Positions 25,793-34,420 of a stretch of DNA of 64,000 nt are shown here, in pieces (position 1 is the first letter of the stretch; each line of letters starts with the position of its first letter). The stretch spans positions 186,001 to 250,000 of the forward strand of contig NZ_NBWU01000004.1 in NCBI RefSeq assembly GCF_002514735.1. Reading direction: 5' to 3'. A program made the position numbers and the translations under genes. The DNA is from Sediminicola luteus (lineage in GTDB: Bacteria; Bacteroidota; Bacteroidia; Flavobacteriales; Flavobacteriaceae). Under the pieces are notes generated by a model. The model saw only the letters and a program-made list of their open reading frames with translations. It searched no databases and was not told where the DNA came from.

Positions 25793-26701
25793 ATGAACTC
25801 ATTCTTTACCTTGAACTCCCTCTCTGTGATGCTACGCTTTATAGGGCTTCCGGCACCAAGGCATCCGTCTATTTGTATCCTGGATTATGAGAAAAGCCCG
25901 GTACAATTGGAACTGCCCAATCAAAAGGTAATCTGCGATTTTTATCAAATCTCGTTTAAGGGGGATAGCCAGGGGCAAATGAAGTACGGTAGGCAACAAT
26001 ACGATTATCAAGAAGGATCTTTGGTCTATCTCTCACCCGGACAGGTCATAGAGTATTCGGATAATAACCAGGTAAATGCCCAAAGCGGTTGGACCCTCTT
26101 TTTCCATAAGGATCTGATCCGTCGTTTTCCTTTGGAGCAAAAAATGAAATCGTATGCCTTCTTCGATTATCAATCGAACGAGGCCCTGCATATTTCGGAA
26201 CAGGAAAAAGAAATCATAGCATCCATATTAGGAAAAATCGAAATTGAGCTGAACTCACATATCGATGATTTTAGTGAGGAGGTTATCGTTACCAACCTAG
26301 AATTGTTACTCAATTATTCCAAGCGTTTTTACAATAGGCAATTCATTACCCGGAAACGTTTCGATTCAGATGTAGTGCTTAAATTTCAGCGGCTTTTGAC
26401 CGATTATTTTGAACAAGGCCTACAACGGGAGCAGGGCCTGCCCAACGTAGCCTATTTTGCGGGTAAACTTAACTACTCCCCCAATTATTTAAATGAACTG
26501 ATCAAAAAGTCCACCGATAAAAACATTTTGGAGCAAGTACACGCCCAAATAGTGGAAATGGCCAAAAGCCAACTGCTGCAAACCGATAAAAGCGTTTCGG
26601 AAATCGCCTTTGACCTCGGTTTTGACTATTCACAATATTTTAACCGTTTCTTTAAAAAGAAAACCGGTGTTACCCCCGGAGCCTATCGTAAGAGCGGTTA
26701 A
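25793..26701 (+). CDS. AraC-family transcriptional regulator
   Basis: 302 residues, soluble. An N-terminal cupin-like ligand domain (about 15-170; Q-E-G-S-L-V-Y-L-S-P-G-Q is typical) is followed by an AraC DNA-binding domain: N-V-A-Y-F-A-G-K-L-N-Y-S-P-N-Y-L-N-E for the first helix-turn-helix and S-E-I-A-F-D-L-G-F-D-Y-S-Q-Y-F for the second. This type often controls adjacent oxidoreductase genes, here the broken SDR and the membrane protein just upstream. Its C-terminus is close to the fragment at the start of the window, so they are likely paralogues. A bidirectional terminator lies about 55 bases after the stop codon. Confidence 0.93.
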   Translation: MNSFFTLNSLSVMLRFIGLPAPRHPSICILDYEKSPVQLELPNQKVICDFYQISFKGDSQGQMKYGRQQYDYQEGSLVYLSPGQVIEYSDNNQVNAQSGWTLFFHKDLIRRFPLEQKMKSYAFFDYQSNEALHISEQEKEIIASILGKIEIELNSHIDDFSEEVIVTNLELLLNYSKRFYNRQFITRKRFDSDVVLKFQRLLTDYFEQGLQREQGLPNVAYFAGKLNYSPNYLNELIKKSTDKNILEQVHAQIVEMAKSQLLQTDKSVSEIAFDLGFDYSQYFNRFFKKKTGVTPGAYRKSG

Positions 26702-26753
26702 GATGTAGGGTATAATAGATCAATCCAAACCATCAGCTAGCTGCCCTAATAAC

Positions 26754-26783
26754 CAAAAAAACCAGCCCGAAGGCTGGTCTTTT
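26754..26783. terminator. Bidirectional intrinsic terminator
   Basis: ACCAGCC at 26761-26767 and GGCTGGT at 26772-26778 with a CGAA tetraloop. T runs occur on both strands (CTTTT forward, TTTTTTTGG reverse). It separates the convergent AraC and OmpA-like genes. Confidence 0.9.
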
Positions 26784-26828
26784 CGTTAACACCCTGAGAT
26801 ATCCACCCAGGGTCCTTAAACCAAAATA

Positions 26829-27530
26829 TTAATTTTTTCGGGCTTCTTCTTGGGCTTGTTGTTTTAGTTCGTCGTTGGCTACGATGGCAAACTCTACCCT
26901 ACGGTTTTGGGCACGGCCTTCCTCGGTGGCATTGTCGCCTTTGGGCTGCGCCTCGCCATAACCTTTAGTGGTAAAGCGCGATTTGGCAATACCATGACCC
27001 ACCAAATAATCGGTTACGGCCTGGGCCCGTTTTTTGGACAATTGCAGGTTATAATCGTCGTTTCCGGTACTATCGGTATGCCCTTCGATCAAAATATTCG
27101 ATTGGGGATATTCTTTAAAAACACCTACCAATTTATCTAGAGTGGCCCCGGCTTCCGGTGAAATATTCGATTTATTGGTGGCAAAGAATACACCACTTTC
27201 CTCACCGAAAACTACATTGATACCTTCACCTACACGGGTAACTTCGGCCCCTGGAATCTCGGTTTCGATCATTTCGGCCTGGCGGTCCATCTTATTTCCG
27301 ATAATTCCGCCAGCGGCCCCACCGACCACGGCACCGATAATGGCGCCCAAAGCGGTATTCCCACTGCCTACGTTATTACCGATGATACCACCGATTACGG
27401 CACCACCGGCCGCCCCGATACCGGCACCTTTTTGGGTATTGTTCGCATTTTTAACGGCATCGCAGCTTAGCAATAAACCGAGGGTCATGATCATGGCCAT
27501 GCCCTTTTTTAATTTGGAATGTATTTTCAT
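26829..27530 (-). CDS. OmpA-family lipoprotein with glycine-zipper segment
   Basis: 233 residues. Lipoprotein signal ending L-L-L-S-C; then a glycine-zipper region (about 35-80; G-A-G-I-G-A-A-G-G-A, G-A-I-I-G-A-V-V-G-G-A) able to insert in a membrane; then an OmpA-like peptidoglycan-binding domain (about 110-222) with the signature I-L-I-E-G-H-T-D-S-T-G, Y-N-L-Q-L-S-K-K-R-A and N-R-R-V-E-F. It should tether the outer membrane to the cell wall, much like YiaD-type proteins. It is 70 bases downstream of a lipocalin-like lipoprotein gene on the same strand and probably shares its transcript. Confidence 0.92.
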   Translation of the reverse strand: MKIHSKLKKGMAMIMTLGLLLSCDAVKNANNTQKGAGIGAAGGAVIGGIIGNNVGSGNTALGAIIGAVVGGAAGGIIGNKMDRQAEMIETEIPGAEVTRVGEGINVVFGEESGVFFATNKSNISPEAGATLDKLVGVFKEYPQSNILIEGHTDSTGNDDYNLQLSKKRAQAVTDYLVGHGIAKSRFTTKGYGEAQPKGDNATEEGRAQNRRVEFAIVANDELKQQAQEEARKN

Positions 27531-27600
27531 GGTTTTGTTTTTTCAAGTTGAATACGTCACGTTTTCCTTCCTTAGGAAACAGGAAAAGGAAGTGGCTTGT

Positions 27601-28092
27601 TTATTTATTTTCAGATTCTTTGGAGAATTCCAATACCACGGTAACCCGTTGGCCGTTTACGCTAGACGGTGTTTTGAGTACCATGTTGGCTGGGCCAAGC
27701 TCGGCAATGTTCAACCGATAGCCATAACCACCGGAAATATCCTTATTATCGGCATCAATGAACTTAAACTGCATTTGGCTACCACCGGCAGCGGGCTCTT
27801 GCACCGACCAACGGATATAACGATCGCCACCTTCACAAAGACTACCTTGTTTTAGGGTATATCTACCGGTACTATTGTTATCGCGGAAAAACCAATTACT
27901 GCCTTCAAAACATAGAATATTGGCATCGCTAAAAAGAATGGCCTCCAAAGCTTCGGAGCTATTTTCATACCGGGCATTGTCCAGATTCCAGGTACCACTG
28001 ATCAGGTTGCGTTGCTCACGGGCCGCTTTGGACACCGAACACGAACTGGCCACCAACGCTAGGGCCAAAACGATAAATAGGGATTTTCTCAT
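27601..28092 (-). CDS. Lipocalin-like lipoprotein
   Basis: 163 residues. The signal MRKSLFIVLALALVASSC carries a lipobox. The mature chain starts with a typical lipocalin-like opening (R-N-L-I-S-G-T-W-N-L-D) and continues as alternating beta strands, including C-F-E-G-S-N-W-F-F-R-D, G-R-Y-T-L and two further Cys that may pair. Such small barrels in Bacteroidota are outer-membrane lipoproteins of unknown ligand. The downstream OmpA-like gene suggests an envelope role. Confidence 0.82.
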   Translation of the reverse strand: MRKSLFIVLALALVASSCSVSKAAREQRNLISGTWNLDNARYENSSEALEAILFSDANILCFEGSNWFFRDNNSTGRYTLKQGSLCEGGDRYIRWSVQEPAAGGSQMQFKFIDADNKDISGGYGYRLNIAELGPANMVLKTPSSVNGQRVTVVLEFSKESENK

Positions 28093-28205
28093 GTATGTGG
28101 ATTAAGAGGGTTATGCATTATCCGAATTCGGGAAACACCCGAAAAACGAAAACTCGCTTCCGTTACCAACCCATTAGACACGGTTAAACCCCAAAGGTCA
28201 CCCTA

Positions 28206-30188
28206 TTAATACGCCAATAACTCCTGCATGGTTTCCGCAAATCGATCCACCGGCAAATAGTTCTTCTCCAAAGGCTTGGCAAAAGGTATGGGGGTATCTA
28301 AACTGGCTACCCTTCGTACTGGGGCATCGAGGTATTCGAAACAGTCTTCCATAACCTGGGCCGCCAAATCACTTCCTACACCACCAAAGCGGGAATCTTC
28401 TTGCAAAATAATCATTTTTCCCGTCTTTTTAACCGAATCGTATACCTTTTCGATATCCAACGGTTGCAAACATCGCAGATCGATTAAATCGGCTTGAATC
28501 GATGGATTTTCCTTAAGATAGTCCAATGCCCAATGTACCCCGGCACCATAGGTAACGATACTGATATCTTCCCCTTCGTGCAACAGGCTGGCCACACCTA
28601 ACGGCAGTGTATAATAATCTGTCGGCACCTCTTGTCTTACACTGCGATACAGGGCCTTATGTTCGAAGAACAAGACCGGATTGGGGTCTTCGATGGCCGT
28701 GGCCAACAAACCTTTGGCATCGTATGGAAAGGCAGGATAAACCACTTTTAAACCTGGGGTCTTGGTAAACCAGGCCTCATTGGTCTGGGAATGGAAGGGT
28801 CCGGCCCCCACCCCTGCCCCACAGGGCATACGTACCACCACATCGGCATTTTCGTTCCAACGGTAATGTACTTTGGCCAAATAGTTTACGATGGGGTTAA
28901 AACCACTACTTACAAAATCGGCAAACTGCATTTCCATTACCGCCTTCATTCCGTTTATGGACAAGCCCATGGCCGTGGTAACAACGGCCGATTCGCATAT
29001 AGGTGTATTGCGTACACGGGCCTTGCCGAAACGGTCGATAAAGCCTTCGGTTATCTTGAATACGCCCCCGTATTCGGCAATATCTTGTCCCATGATCACC
29101 AGATCGTCGTGTTTTTCCATGCTTTGGTACAGGCCTTGACTTATGGCATCTACCAAACGGAGTTCTTCTGTTTCGGTATTCGGAAGGATTTCTATGGTCG
29201 TATACTCAAAATCACGGTAAACCGCACCCATTTCGGTCTGGGTATCGGCTGTTACCGCAGGTTCATCAAAGGCAATTTTCAAATTGGTCTCGATCTCTTC
29301 TTTGATCCCGGACTGGATATCATCGATTTGGGCCTGGTTTAAAACCCCTTTGGCCAATAAATAGGTTTCGTAATTGGTAATGGGGTCTTTATGTGCCCAA
29401 GTATCCATCAATTCCTGGGGTACGTATTTGGTACCACTGGCCTCTTCGTGTCCCCGCATCCTAAACGTTTTGAACTCGAGTAAAACGGGACGCGGATTTT
29501 TCTTGATATCGGCTCTAATCTTTTCAACGGTATGGTATACCTCGAGAATATTGTTGCCGTCAACAATATGGGCCTCCATACCGTAACCGATCCCTTTATC
29601 GGCTATATGTTCGCATTTAAACTGCTCGGCCGAAGGCGTCGAGAGTCCGTACCCATTGTTCTCTACACAGAATATGACCGGTAATTCCCATACGGCCGCA
29701 ATATTCATCGCTTCATGGAAATCGCCTTCACTGGTTGCCCCTTCCCCGGTAAACACGGCCGTAACCGCATTGTCCTTTTTGAGTTTACTGGCCAAGGCTA
29801 TACCATCGGCCACGCCCAATTGTGGGCCTAAATGCGAGATCATACCCACGATCTTATAATCTTGGGTACCGAAGTGAAAGCTTCGATCTCGCCCTTGGGT
29901 AAACCCATTGGCCTTACCTTGCCATTGCGAAAACAGGCGGTACAAGGGAATGTTGCGGGTCGTAAACACCCCAAGGTTGCGATGCATGGGCAAAATGTAT
30001 TCCATTTGCGACATAGCCGTAGTAACCCCAACGGAAATAGCCTCTTGGCCAATACCACTGAACCATTTACTGATCTTACCCTGGCGTAGGAGCTTGAGCA
30101 TCTTCTCCTCGATCAGCCGGGGTTTCATCATATTTTTATATAAAGTAAGCTGTGTTTCAGCACTGATATTGTGGGAATCGTAATTCAT
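28206..30188 (-). CDS. Fused alpha/beta 2-oxoacid dehydrogenase E1
   Basis: 660 residues joining both E1 subunits. Alpha half (about 1-320): the thiamine-diphosphate motif runs from G148-E-G to N-N178, with M-R-G-H-E in the loop. Beta half (about 335-655): MGQDIAEYGGVFKITEGF and E-S-A-V-V-T-T-A-M-G are family marks. E1 decarboxylates a 2-oxoacid, probably branched-chain acids from valine, leucine and isoleucine, and passes the acyl group to E2 lipoyl groups; the E2 and E3 genes are not adjacent. The fusion is normal in Bacteroidota. A TATCTTTG -7 box lies only four bases before the ATG on the minus strand. Confidence 0.93.
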   Translation of the reverse strand: MNYDSHNISAETQLTLYKNMMKPRLIEEKMLKLLRQGKISKWFSGIGQEAISVGVTTAMSQMEYILPMHRNLGVFTTRNIPLYRLFSQWQGKANGFTQGRDRSFHFGTQDYKIVGMISHLGPQLGVADGIALASKLKKDNAVTAVFTGEGATSEGDFHEAMNIAAVWELPVIFCVENNGYGLSTPSAEQFKCEHIADKGIGYGMEAHIVDGNNILEVYHTVEKIRADIKKNPRPVLLEFKTFRMRGHEEASGTKYVPQELMDTWAHKDPITNYETYLLAKGVLNQAQIDDIQSGIKEEIETNLKIAFDEPAVTADTQTEMGAVYRDFEYTTIEILPNTETEELRLVDAISQGLYQSMEKHDDLVIMGQDIAEYGGVFKITEGFIDRFGKARVRNTPICESAVVTTAMGLSINGMKAVMEMQFADFVSSGFNPIVNYLAKVHYRWNENADVVVRMPCGAGVGAGPFHSQTNEAWFTKTPGLKVVYPAFPYDAKGLLATAIEDPNPVLFFEHKALYRSVRQEVPTDYYTLPLGVASLLHEGEDISIVTYGAGVHWALDYLKENPSIQADLIDLRCLQPLDIEKVYDSVKKTGKMIILQEDSRFGGVGSDLAAQVMEDCFEYLDAPVRRVASLDTPIPFAKPLEKNYLPVDRFAETMQELLAY

Positions 30189-30192
30189 GCCC

Positions 30193-30200
30193 CAAAGATA
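30193..30200 (-). promoter_or_regulatory. -7 box of the E1 gene
   Basis: On the minus strand this reads TATCTTTG, a full match to the Bacteroidota TAnnTTTG element. It ends four bases before the start codon, so the transcript would be nearly leaderless. Confidence 0.65.
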
Positions 30201-30286
30201 GATAGAGTTCGCAATTTAAACCCTCAAAAAAAACAAAAAAGATAAGCCCCCGTCCACCCTACCATATAGTGTAGTGGTATTTTTGG

Positions 30287-30294
30287 TACCTTTG
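30287..30294 (+). promoter_or_regulatory. -7 box of the 2OG-Fe(II) oxygenase gene
   Basis: TACCTTTG, a full match to TAnnTTTG, 24 bases before the ATG at 30319. No clear TTTG lies at the expected -33 distance. Confidence 0.65.
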
Positions 30295-30318
30295 TGGTTA
30301 CACTAATTTTTATATGAC

Positions 30319-31269
30319 ATGAGTGCTATTCCGAGTGTAGACCTGCGGGAATTTTTATCAGACGATGCGCAACAGAAACAAAAGTTCGTCAAAGAAATAG
30401 GTGCGGCTTTTGAGAATATTGGTTTCGTGGCCCTTTCTGGGCATTTTTTAGACGACCAACTGGTAGGTGAACTATATGCCGAGGTTAAGCGGTTTTTCGA
30501 TTTGCCCGAAGCGGTAAAGGCCCAATATGAAGTGGAAGGCCTAGGCGGACAACGCGGGTATACCTCCTTCGGAAAAGAACATGCCAAGGGCCGTACCGAG
30601 GGTGATTTAAAGGAATTCTGGCATTTTGGACAGTATTTAAGTGAAAATCCGGATATACGGGAAAGCTACCCGGAGAACCTAACCGTTAGTGAAATACCTA
30701 AATTCAATGAAGTAGGGAAACAGACTTATAAAATGTTGGAAAAGACAGCCCAATATGTTTTGCGAGCCCTAGCCCTACATTTAGATCTTGAAGAAACCTA
30801 TTTTGACGATTGGATCAAGGATGGGAACTCTATACTGCGTCCGATTCATTACCCACCAATCACCTCGGAACCTAAAGATGCCGTTCGTGCGGCAGCCCAT
30901 GGCGATATAAACCTGATTACCCTATTGATGGGCGCCCATGGTAAAGGCTTACAGGTACAGGACCATGAAGGCAACTGGATAGATGCCATAGCACGCCCAG
31001 ATCAATTGATGATCAATGTGGGCGATATGCTATCGCGTTTATCGAACAACAAATTAAAATCTACGATTCACCAAGTGGTGAACCCACCCAGGGAACTATG
31101 GGGTAGCTCGCGCTATTCTATCCCTTTCTTTATGCACCCCAAAAGCCATATGCCCCTAAATTGTCTGGAACACTGTGTTACGGAAGAAAACCCGAAACAG
31201 TTCGAAGACTGTACGGCTGGCGAATACCTACATGAGCGTTTGGTAGAACTGGGACTGATCAAAGGCTGA
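30319..31269 (+). CDS. Isopenicillin-N-synthase-like 2OG-Fe(II) oxygenase
   Basis: 316 residues. N-terminal DIOX_N segment (S-V-D-L-R-E-F, F-E-N-I-G-F-V) and a C-terminal double-stranded beta helix. The iron ligands are H194-G-D196 and H251; the 2-oxoglutarate pair is R265-Y-S267. Enzymes of this family hydroxylate, desaturate or cyclise small molecules or make ethylene; the substrate here is unknown. The SUI1 gene begins one base after its stop codon and is cotranscribed. Flavobacteria often keep this oxygenase as a single housekeeping-like gene, so a role in primary metabolism is possible. Confidence 0.92.
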   Translation: MSAIPSVDLREFLSDDAQQKQKFVKEIGAAFENIGFVALSGHFLDDQLVGELYAEVKRFFDLPEAVKAQYEVEGLGGQRGYTSFGKEHAKGRTEGDLKEFWHFGQYLSENPDIRESYPENLTVSEIPKFNEVGKQTYKMLEKTAQYVLRALALHLDLEETYFDDWIKDGNSILRPIHYPPITSEPKDAVRAAAHGDINLITLLMGAHGKGLQVQDHEGNWIDAIARPDQLMINVGDMLSRLSNNKLKSTIHQVVNPPRELWGSSRYSIPFFMHPKSHMPLNCLEHCVTEENPKQFEDCTAGEYLHERLVELGLIKG

Positions 31270-31270
31270 T

Positions 31271-31600
31271 ATGGATTTACAAGACCAGTTGAAAAACCTG
31301 TTTCCTGAGCATGTACCGGAAGAAAACCCGGAAACCCAGGAAACCGAAAAGGGCCTCTGGATGCAAGAGGCACCCATTTTATGTAAGTATGAGAAACGGA
31401 AGGGAAAGCCGGTGACCATACTAGATGGGTATACCGGGGCCGATGACGATTTTAAAATCTTGGCCAAGGAGTTAAAAAAACAACTGAATGTTGGCGGAAG
31501 CATTAAGGGCGAAACCATTATTATACAAGGCGATTACCGCGACCGTATAATGAAAATCTTACAAGACAAGGGCTTCAAAACGAAGCGTGTAGGAGGTTAA
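31271..31600 (+). CDS. SUI1/YciH-family translation initiation factor
   Basis: 109 residues. The SUI1 fold fills the C-terminal 75 residues: K-P-V-T-I-L-D-G-Y-T-G, L-A-K-E-L-K-K-Q-L-N-V-G-G-S, G-E-T-I-I-I-Q-G-D-Y-R-D, and the ending G-F-K-T-K-R-V-G-G. In eukaryotes eIF1 ensures start-site choice; bacterial YciH homologues are thought to bind the 30S subunit and damp translation in stress. The first 30 residues are acidic and poorly conserved. It is separated from the oxygenase gene by a single base. Confidence 0.9.
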   Translation: MDLQDQLKNLFPEHVPEENPETQETEKGLWMQEAPILCKYEKRKGKPVTILDGYTGADDDFKILAKELKKQLNVGGSIKGETIIIQGDYRDRIMKILQDKGFKTKRVGG

Positions 31601-31614
31601 TTTATCGGGAAAAA

Positions 31615-31645
31615 TTTGGTTTTTTTCGATTAAGTGCTACTTTTA
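31615..31645 (+). promoter_or_regulatory. Promoter of the DUF1835 gene
   Basis: TTTG at 31615-31618, a 19-base spacer, then TACTTTTA at 31638-31645: the Bacteroidota -33/-7 arrangement with one mismatch in the -7 box. The ATG follows 27 bases later at 31673. Confidence 0.65.
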
Positions 31646-31672
31646 TCAGTCCAACTAAACCTTTTTACACCT

Positions 31673-32605
31673 ATGAATTCCGTACTCCACATTACCAATG
31701 GCGACAGCTTTACCCAAAGGCTGAAGTCTTTGGACCTAAAGGGGGACATTATTACATGGCGCGAGATGCTCTGCGAGGGGAAAACGTTGAGCAGCGTTGG
31801 TAGTGAATCCTTTTGGAAAACACGTTTCGACTTTTTTAGCAAGAACTATAAGGTAACCAAGGCCAAGTTCATTGAACTTACCTTAAAGGAATACCGATCG
31901 CTCTGTAACCATAAATCGCAAGATCAGATCGTACTATGGTTCGAGTACGATTTGTTTTGTCAGATTAATATGATCGGTGTCATCAGCTGGTTAAAGACCC
32001 ACCGCCCCTATGCCGATGTACATTTGGTTTGTAGTGGCAAAGAAGATAGTTCCGATACCTTAAAAGGCCTTTGTGAACTGAGTGTAGACGAATTGAGGAA
32101 GCTGTATGACAATAAAGTTTGGCTGACCCGAGACGATATTGAATACGCCGATTATATCTGGCAACTGTATTGTAGTGATAACCCGATCCGTTTGGAAAAC
32201 GTAAAAGATTTCGGCAACTATCAATTCAGTTATCTAGGTGAGGCCATTCAATCGCATTTGATGCGTTTTCCGAGCATTAAGAACGGCCTGAACGCCATGG
32301 AAAACAAAGTGCTTGATATTGCCTTGAACGACAAGCCGAAATCGAAAAGAGCCTTGATGGGGTCTATATTGACCAATCAAGGTTTTTATGGTTTTGGGGA
32401 TACGCAATACGAGCGTATGGTCCAAAAATTAAAACCTTTGTTTACTTCTTTTAACCCCGTACGGCTGTCACAGCACGGAAAGGATATTTTTGCAGGAAAC
32501 AGCAACTATTATCAAGACTTACGGGATAACGAATCGTATTTAGGAGGTGCTTTAAAGTATAACTTTTTATACAACACCCAAACCGATCGCATCTTAAAAC
32601 TATAA
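31673..32605 (+). CDS. DUF1835-family protein
   Basis: 310 residues from MNSVLHITNGDSF; the upstream open frame is excluded because the promoter lies inside it. The opening V-L-H-I-T-N-G-D-S, G-D-I-I-T-W-R-E-M-L-C-E-G and L-W-F-E-Y-D-L-F-C-Q are DUF1835 marks. The fold is soluble, and the family is of unknown function, with a C-terminal companion domain rich in basic residues. It stands alone in its transcript, followed by two hairpins. Confidence 0.85.
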   Translation: MNSVLHITNGDSFTQRLKSLDLKGDIITWREMLCEGKTLSSVGSESFWKTRFDFFSKNYKVTKAKFIELTLKEYRSLCNHKSQDQIVLWFEYDLFCQINMIGVISWLKTHRPYADVHLVCSGKEDSSDTLKGLCELSVDELRKLYDNKVWLTRDDIEYADYIWQLYCSDNPIRLENVKDFGNYQFSYLGEAIQSHLMRFPSIKNGLNAMENKVLDIALNDKPKSKRALMGSILTNQGFYGFGDTQYERMVQKLKPLFTSFNPVRLSQHGKDIFAGNSNYYQDLRDNESYLGGALKYNFLYNTQTDRILKL

Positions 32606-32622
32606 CCCCTTTTGAAAATAAA

Positions 32623-32716
32623 TCTCAACAACTTAGGTTTTAAACCTGTTGAGACTAAAAAATTATGATAGCCGTCATTCACAATTGCCTGTGAATGGCG
32701 GCAAAATAGTTTTTTC
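32623..32716. terminator. Two successive hairpins after the DUF1835 gene
   Basis: Hairpin 1: TCTCAAC at 32623-32629 with GTTGAGA at 32648-32654, enclosing AGGTTT/AAACCT. Hairpin 2: thirteen bases at 32671-32683 pair with 32690-32702 with a single G-U, and TTTTTTC follows seven bases later. The second is the more likely terminator. Confidence 0.65.
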
Positions 32717-32767
32717 AATTCATCCGACCTAGCTTATCTTTTATACCAACTTAACCAACATCCAAAA

Positions 32768-33403
32768 ATGAAAAACTGGATAATTTCTCAAACAGAAGAA
32801 ATAGATACGTATTTAATTGCAACAGAAAAAGCAATATGGATATCTAATCAACCCAAAGGAGTCGACATTCAAGAACTAATCGACGGGAAAAGTTTAGGGA
32901 ACCTCAAGAGCATACGATATGCCGAATTAAAAGAAATTGTTTTCATCGAATCTGATTTTACCATCAGTTTAAATTATATCGATGATAACGAAACAGACCA
33001 AGAGATAGATCTAAAGGCAAACGAATTTACTGAAATACGGGCCTTTTTTAAAAATTACCTAAAGGGTACCGAATTAAAAAGTTATTCAATTCTTAAACAG
33101 GTAAGCTCTCAACTAATCGTTCTTGGAGTAACGATAACCCTAACAGCCCTAACTTATTATTCGGCCCAAGAAATCGAAAACGGGGGTACCGTAAGAACCT
33201 CAGGTAGAATGGCTTGGTTAAAGAAAATTTTGGCCACCATCGCTGAATTATTGGGAACCACTGGTACCTTAATAGTTGGCGGTATTATAATAGGCATCTT
33301 ATCTTATTTTCTAGTCAAGAAAATTCAAAATCCTAAAAAAGGTGAAATCCTTAAAATTACTAGCTCTCCTAAACTAAGCTTACAATTCAATAATTGGAAT
33401 TGA
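32768..33403 (+). CDS. Membrane protein of unknown function
   Basis: 211 residues. A cytosolic-looking N-terminal domain of about 110 residues (rich in beta strands, opening MKNWIISQTEEIDTYLIAT) is followed by two membrane helices (about 117-137 and 162-182) around a basic loop with G-R-M-A-W-L-K-K. The tail is short and polar. I recognise no family. The gene is more AT-rich than its neighbours, which may mean recent arrival. It is isolated: hairpins precede it and the next gene is convergent. Confidence 0.75.
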   Translation: MKNWIISQTEEIDTYLIATEKAIWISNQPKGVDIQELIDGKSLGNLKSIRYAELKEIVFIESDFTISLNYIDDNETDQEIDLKANEFTEIRAFFKNYLKGTELKSYSILKQVSSQLIVLGVTITLTALTYYSAQEIENGGTVRTSGRMAWLKKILATIAELLGTTGTLIVGGIIIGILSYFLVKKIQNPKKGEILKITSSPKLSLQFNNWN

Positions 33404-33504
33404 AGAGTAGGTGAAAATGTATGAGGCCGCATTTCTATTTTTTTCCCTCGCCGCCTCCATTATTGTCGGGGCCAATAAATCCTTTATTTACCATCTTCAC
33501 CACA

Positions 33505-34059
33505 TTAGTGTTTCCTTTTACTTCGTATATTAAATACCAAACTGCAGGTGGGCACATATACGGTTTTTTCAGGGTTTAAGTTTAGCTGAACGTCTAGGCC
33601 CAGACCTAAAAAATGAAACGGATTAATGGTCAATCCTGTCTTTGCAATCAATCCGACCGTTAAGAATTTCTTATGATCATACATCCGATTTTCTATTAGA
33701 TCGGTTCTTTTCAACCCCCAGAAAGGTCCCACCCCGCCTTGCAGAAGAAACTGAAGCAGACCTTCGCCAAAGTGTTTTCCGATCATGAACCCGATTTGGT
33801 TATTATATTCGATAGGTGATGGTGAGAAAAACCCCGTATCCAATTCAGTTAAATGCAAATAATCGAGCGCATAAAACAGCGTGTTTTTGTTGTATTTAAA
33901 CTCCATGCCCACCGCAAGACCCCCATCGCTCCAGTTGTAAAATCCAACTTTTGGGATAACAGAAAAATGATGCACCGTCTTATCGTCATTTAAGTTTTGA
34001 GCATACAATGCGATTGGAAATAGAATAACAAGTATGGATAGTAAGCGAATTTTAGGCAT
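33505..34059 (-). CDS. Outer-membrane beta-barrel candidate
   Basis: 184 residues from MPKIRLLSILVILFPIALYAQ, a clean signal peptide. The mature part alternates hydrophobic and polar residues in about eight short strands (V-G-F-Y-N-W-S-D-G, F-Y-A-L-D-Y-L-H-L, L-G-L-G-L-D-V-Q-L-N-L), as in small outer-membrane barrels. The last residues S-L-V-F-N-I-R-S-K-R-K-H lack the usual C-terminal aromatic, which weakens the barrel call. No family recognised. It is convergent with the membrane protein gene to the left. Confidence 0.7.
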   Translation of the reverse strand: MPKIRLLSILVILFPIALYAQNLNDDKTVHHFSVIPKVGFYNWSDGGLAVGMEFKYNKNTLFYALDYLHLTELDTGFFSPSPIEYNNQIGFMIGKHFGEGLLQFLLQGGVGPFWGLKRTDLIENRMYDHKKFLTVGLIAKTGLTINPFHFLGLGLDVQLNLNPEKTVYVPTCSLVFNIRSKRKH

Positions 34060-34074
34060 GGTGACAGGGCGCAA

Positions 34075-34420
34075 TAGGTAATTAACTCTTGCTTATAAAA
34101 ATAGAAAATCAGAACCATGATTTTGGTTTAAAACAAGGCGTTAGGCTTCACAAAGCACTTAATTGCAAATATCGGCTCATTATTAGTTAAATACTTCTAG
34201 ATAATCTTCGATACTGGAATACATCCTTTTTAACCATTTAAAAATCATTGATTCGTTTATTAATAATAGGAATCAAGGGTTTAGGTAATTCGCCCTCCCC
34301 CTCTTCTTCCAATCAACATGGCCAAAAACACCCGGTACAACATCCCAAACACTAAACATTTTAAAGCCTACCATTAAGGAGTGGTGCCAATTATATTGCG
34401 TATTTTCGTTCTAGGAAACT
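34075..34420. other. 346-bp intergenic region, nothing clear
   Basis: Divergent region between the barrel gene and the nucleoside phosphorylase gene. It must hold both promoters; TATTTTCG near 34401 is a poor -7 match. I see no ORF with a plausible start, no repeat and no RNA gene. Confidence 0.5.

Noticed and set aside
27142-27855. 237-codon plus-strand frame opposite the OmpA-like and lipocalin-like genes
   Set aside because: It is antisense to two well-supported lipoprotein genes; its proline- and alanine-rich translation reflects the complement of the glycine zipper.
28791-29342. 183-codon plus-strand frame within the E1 gene
   Set aside because: It lies wholly antisense to a conserved enzyme and shows no domain.
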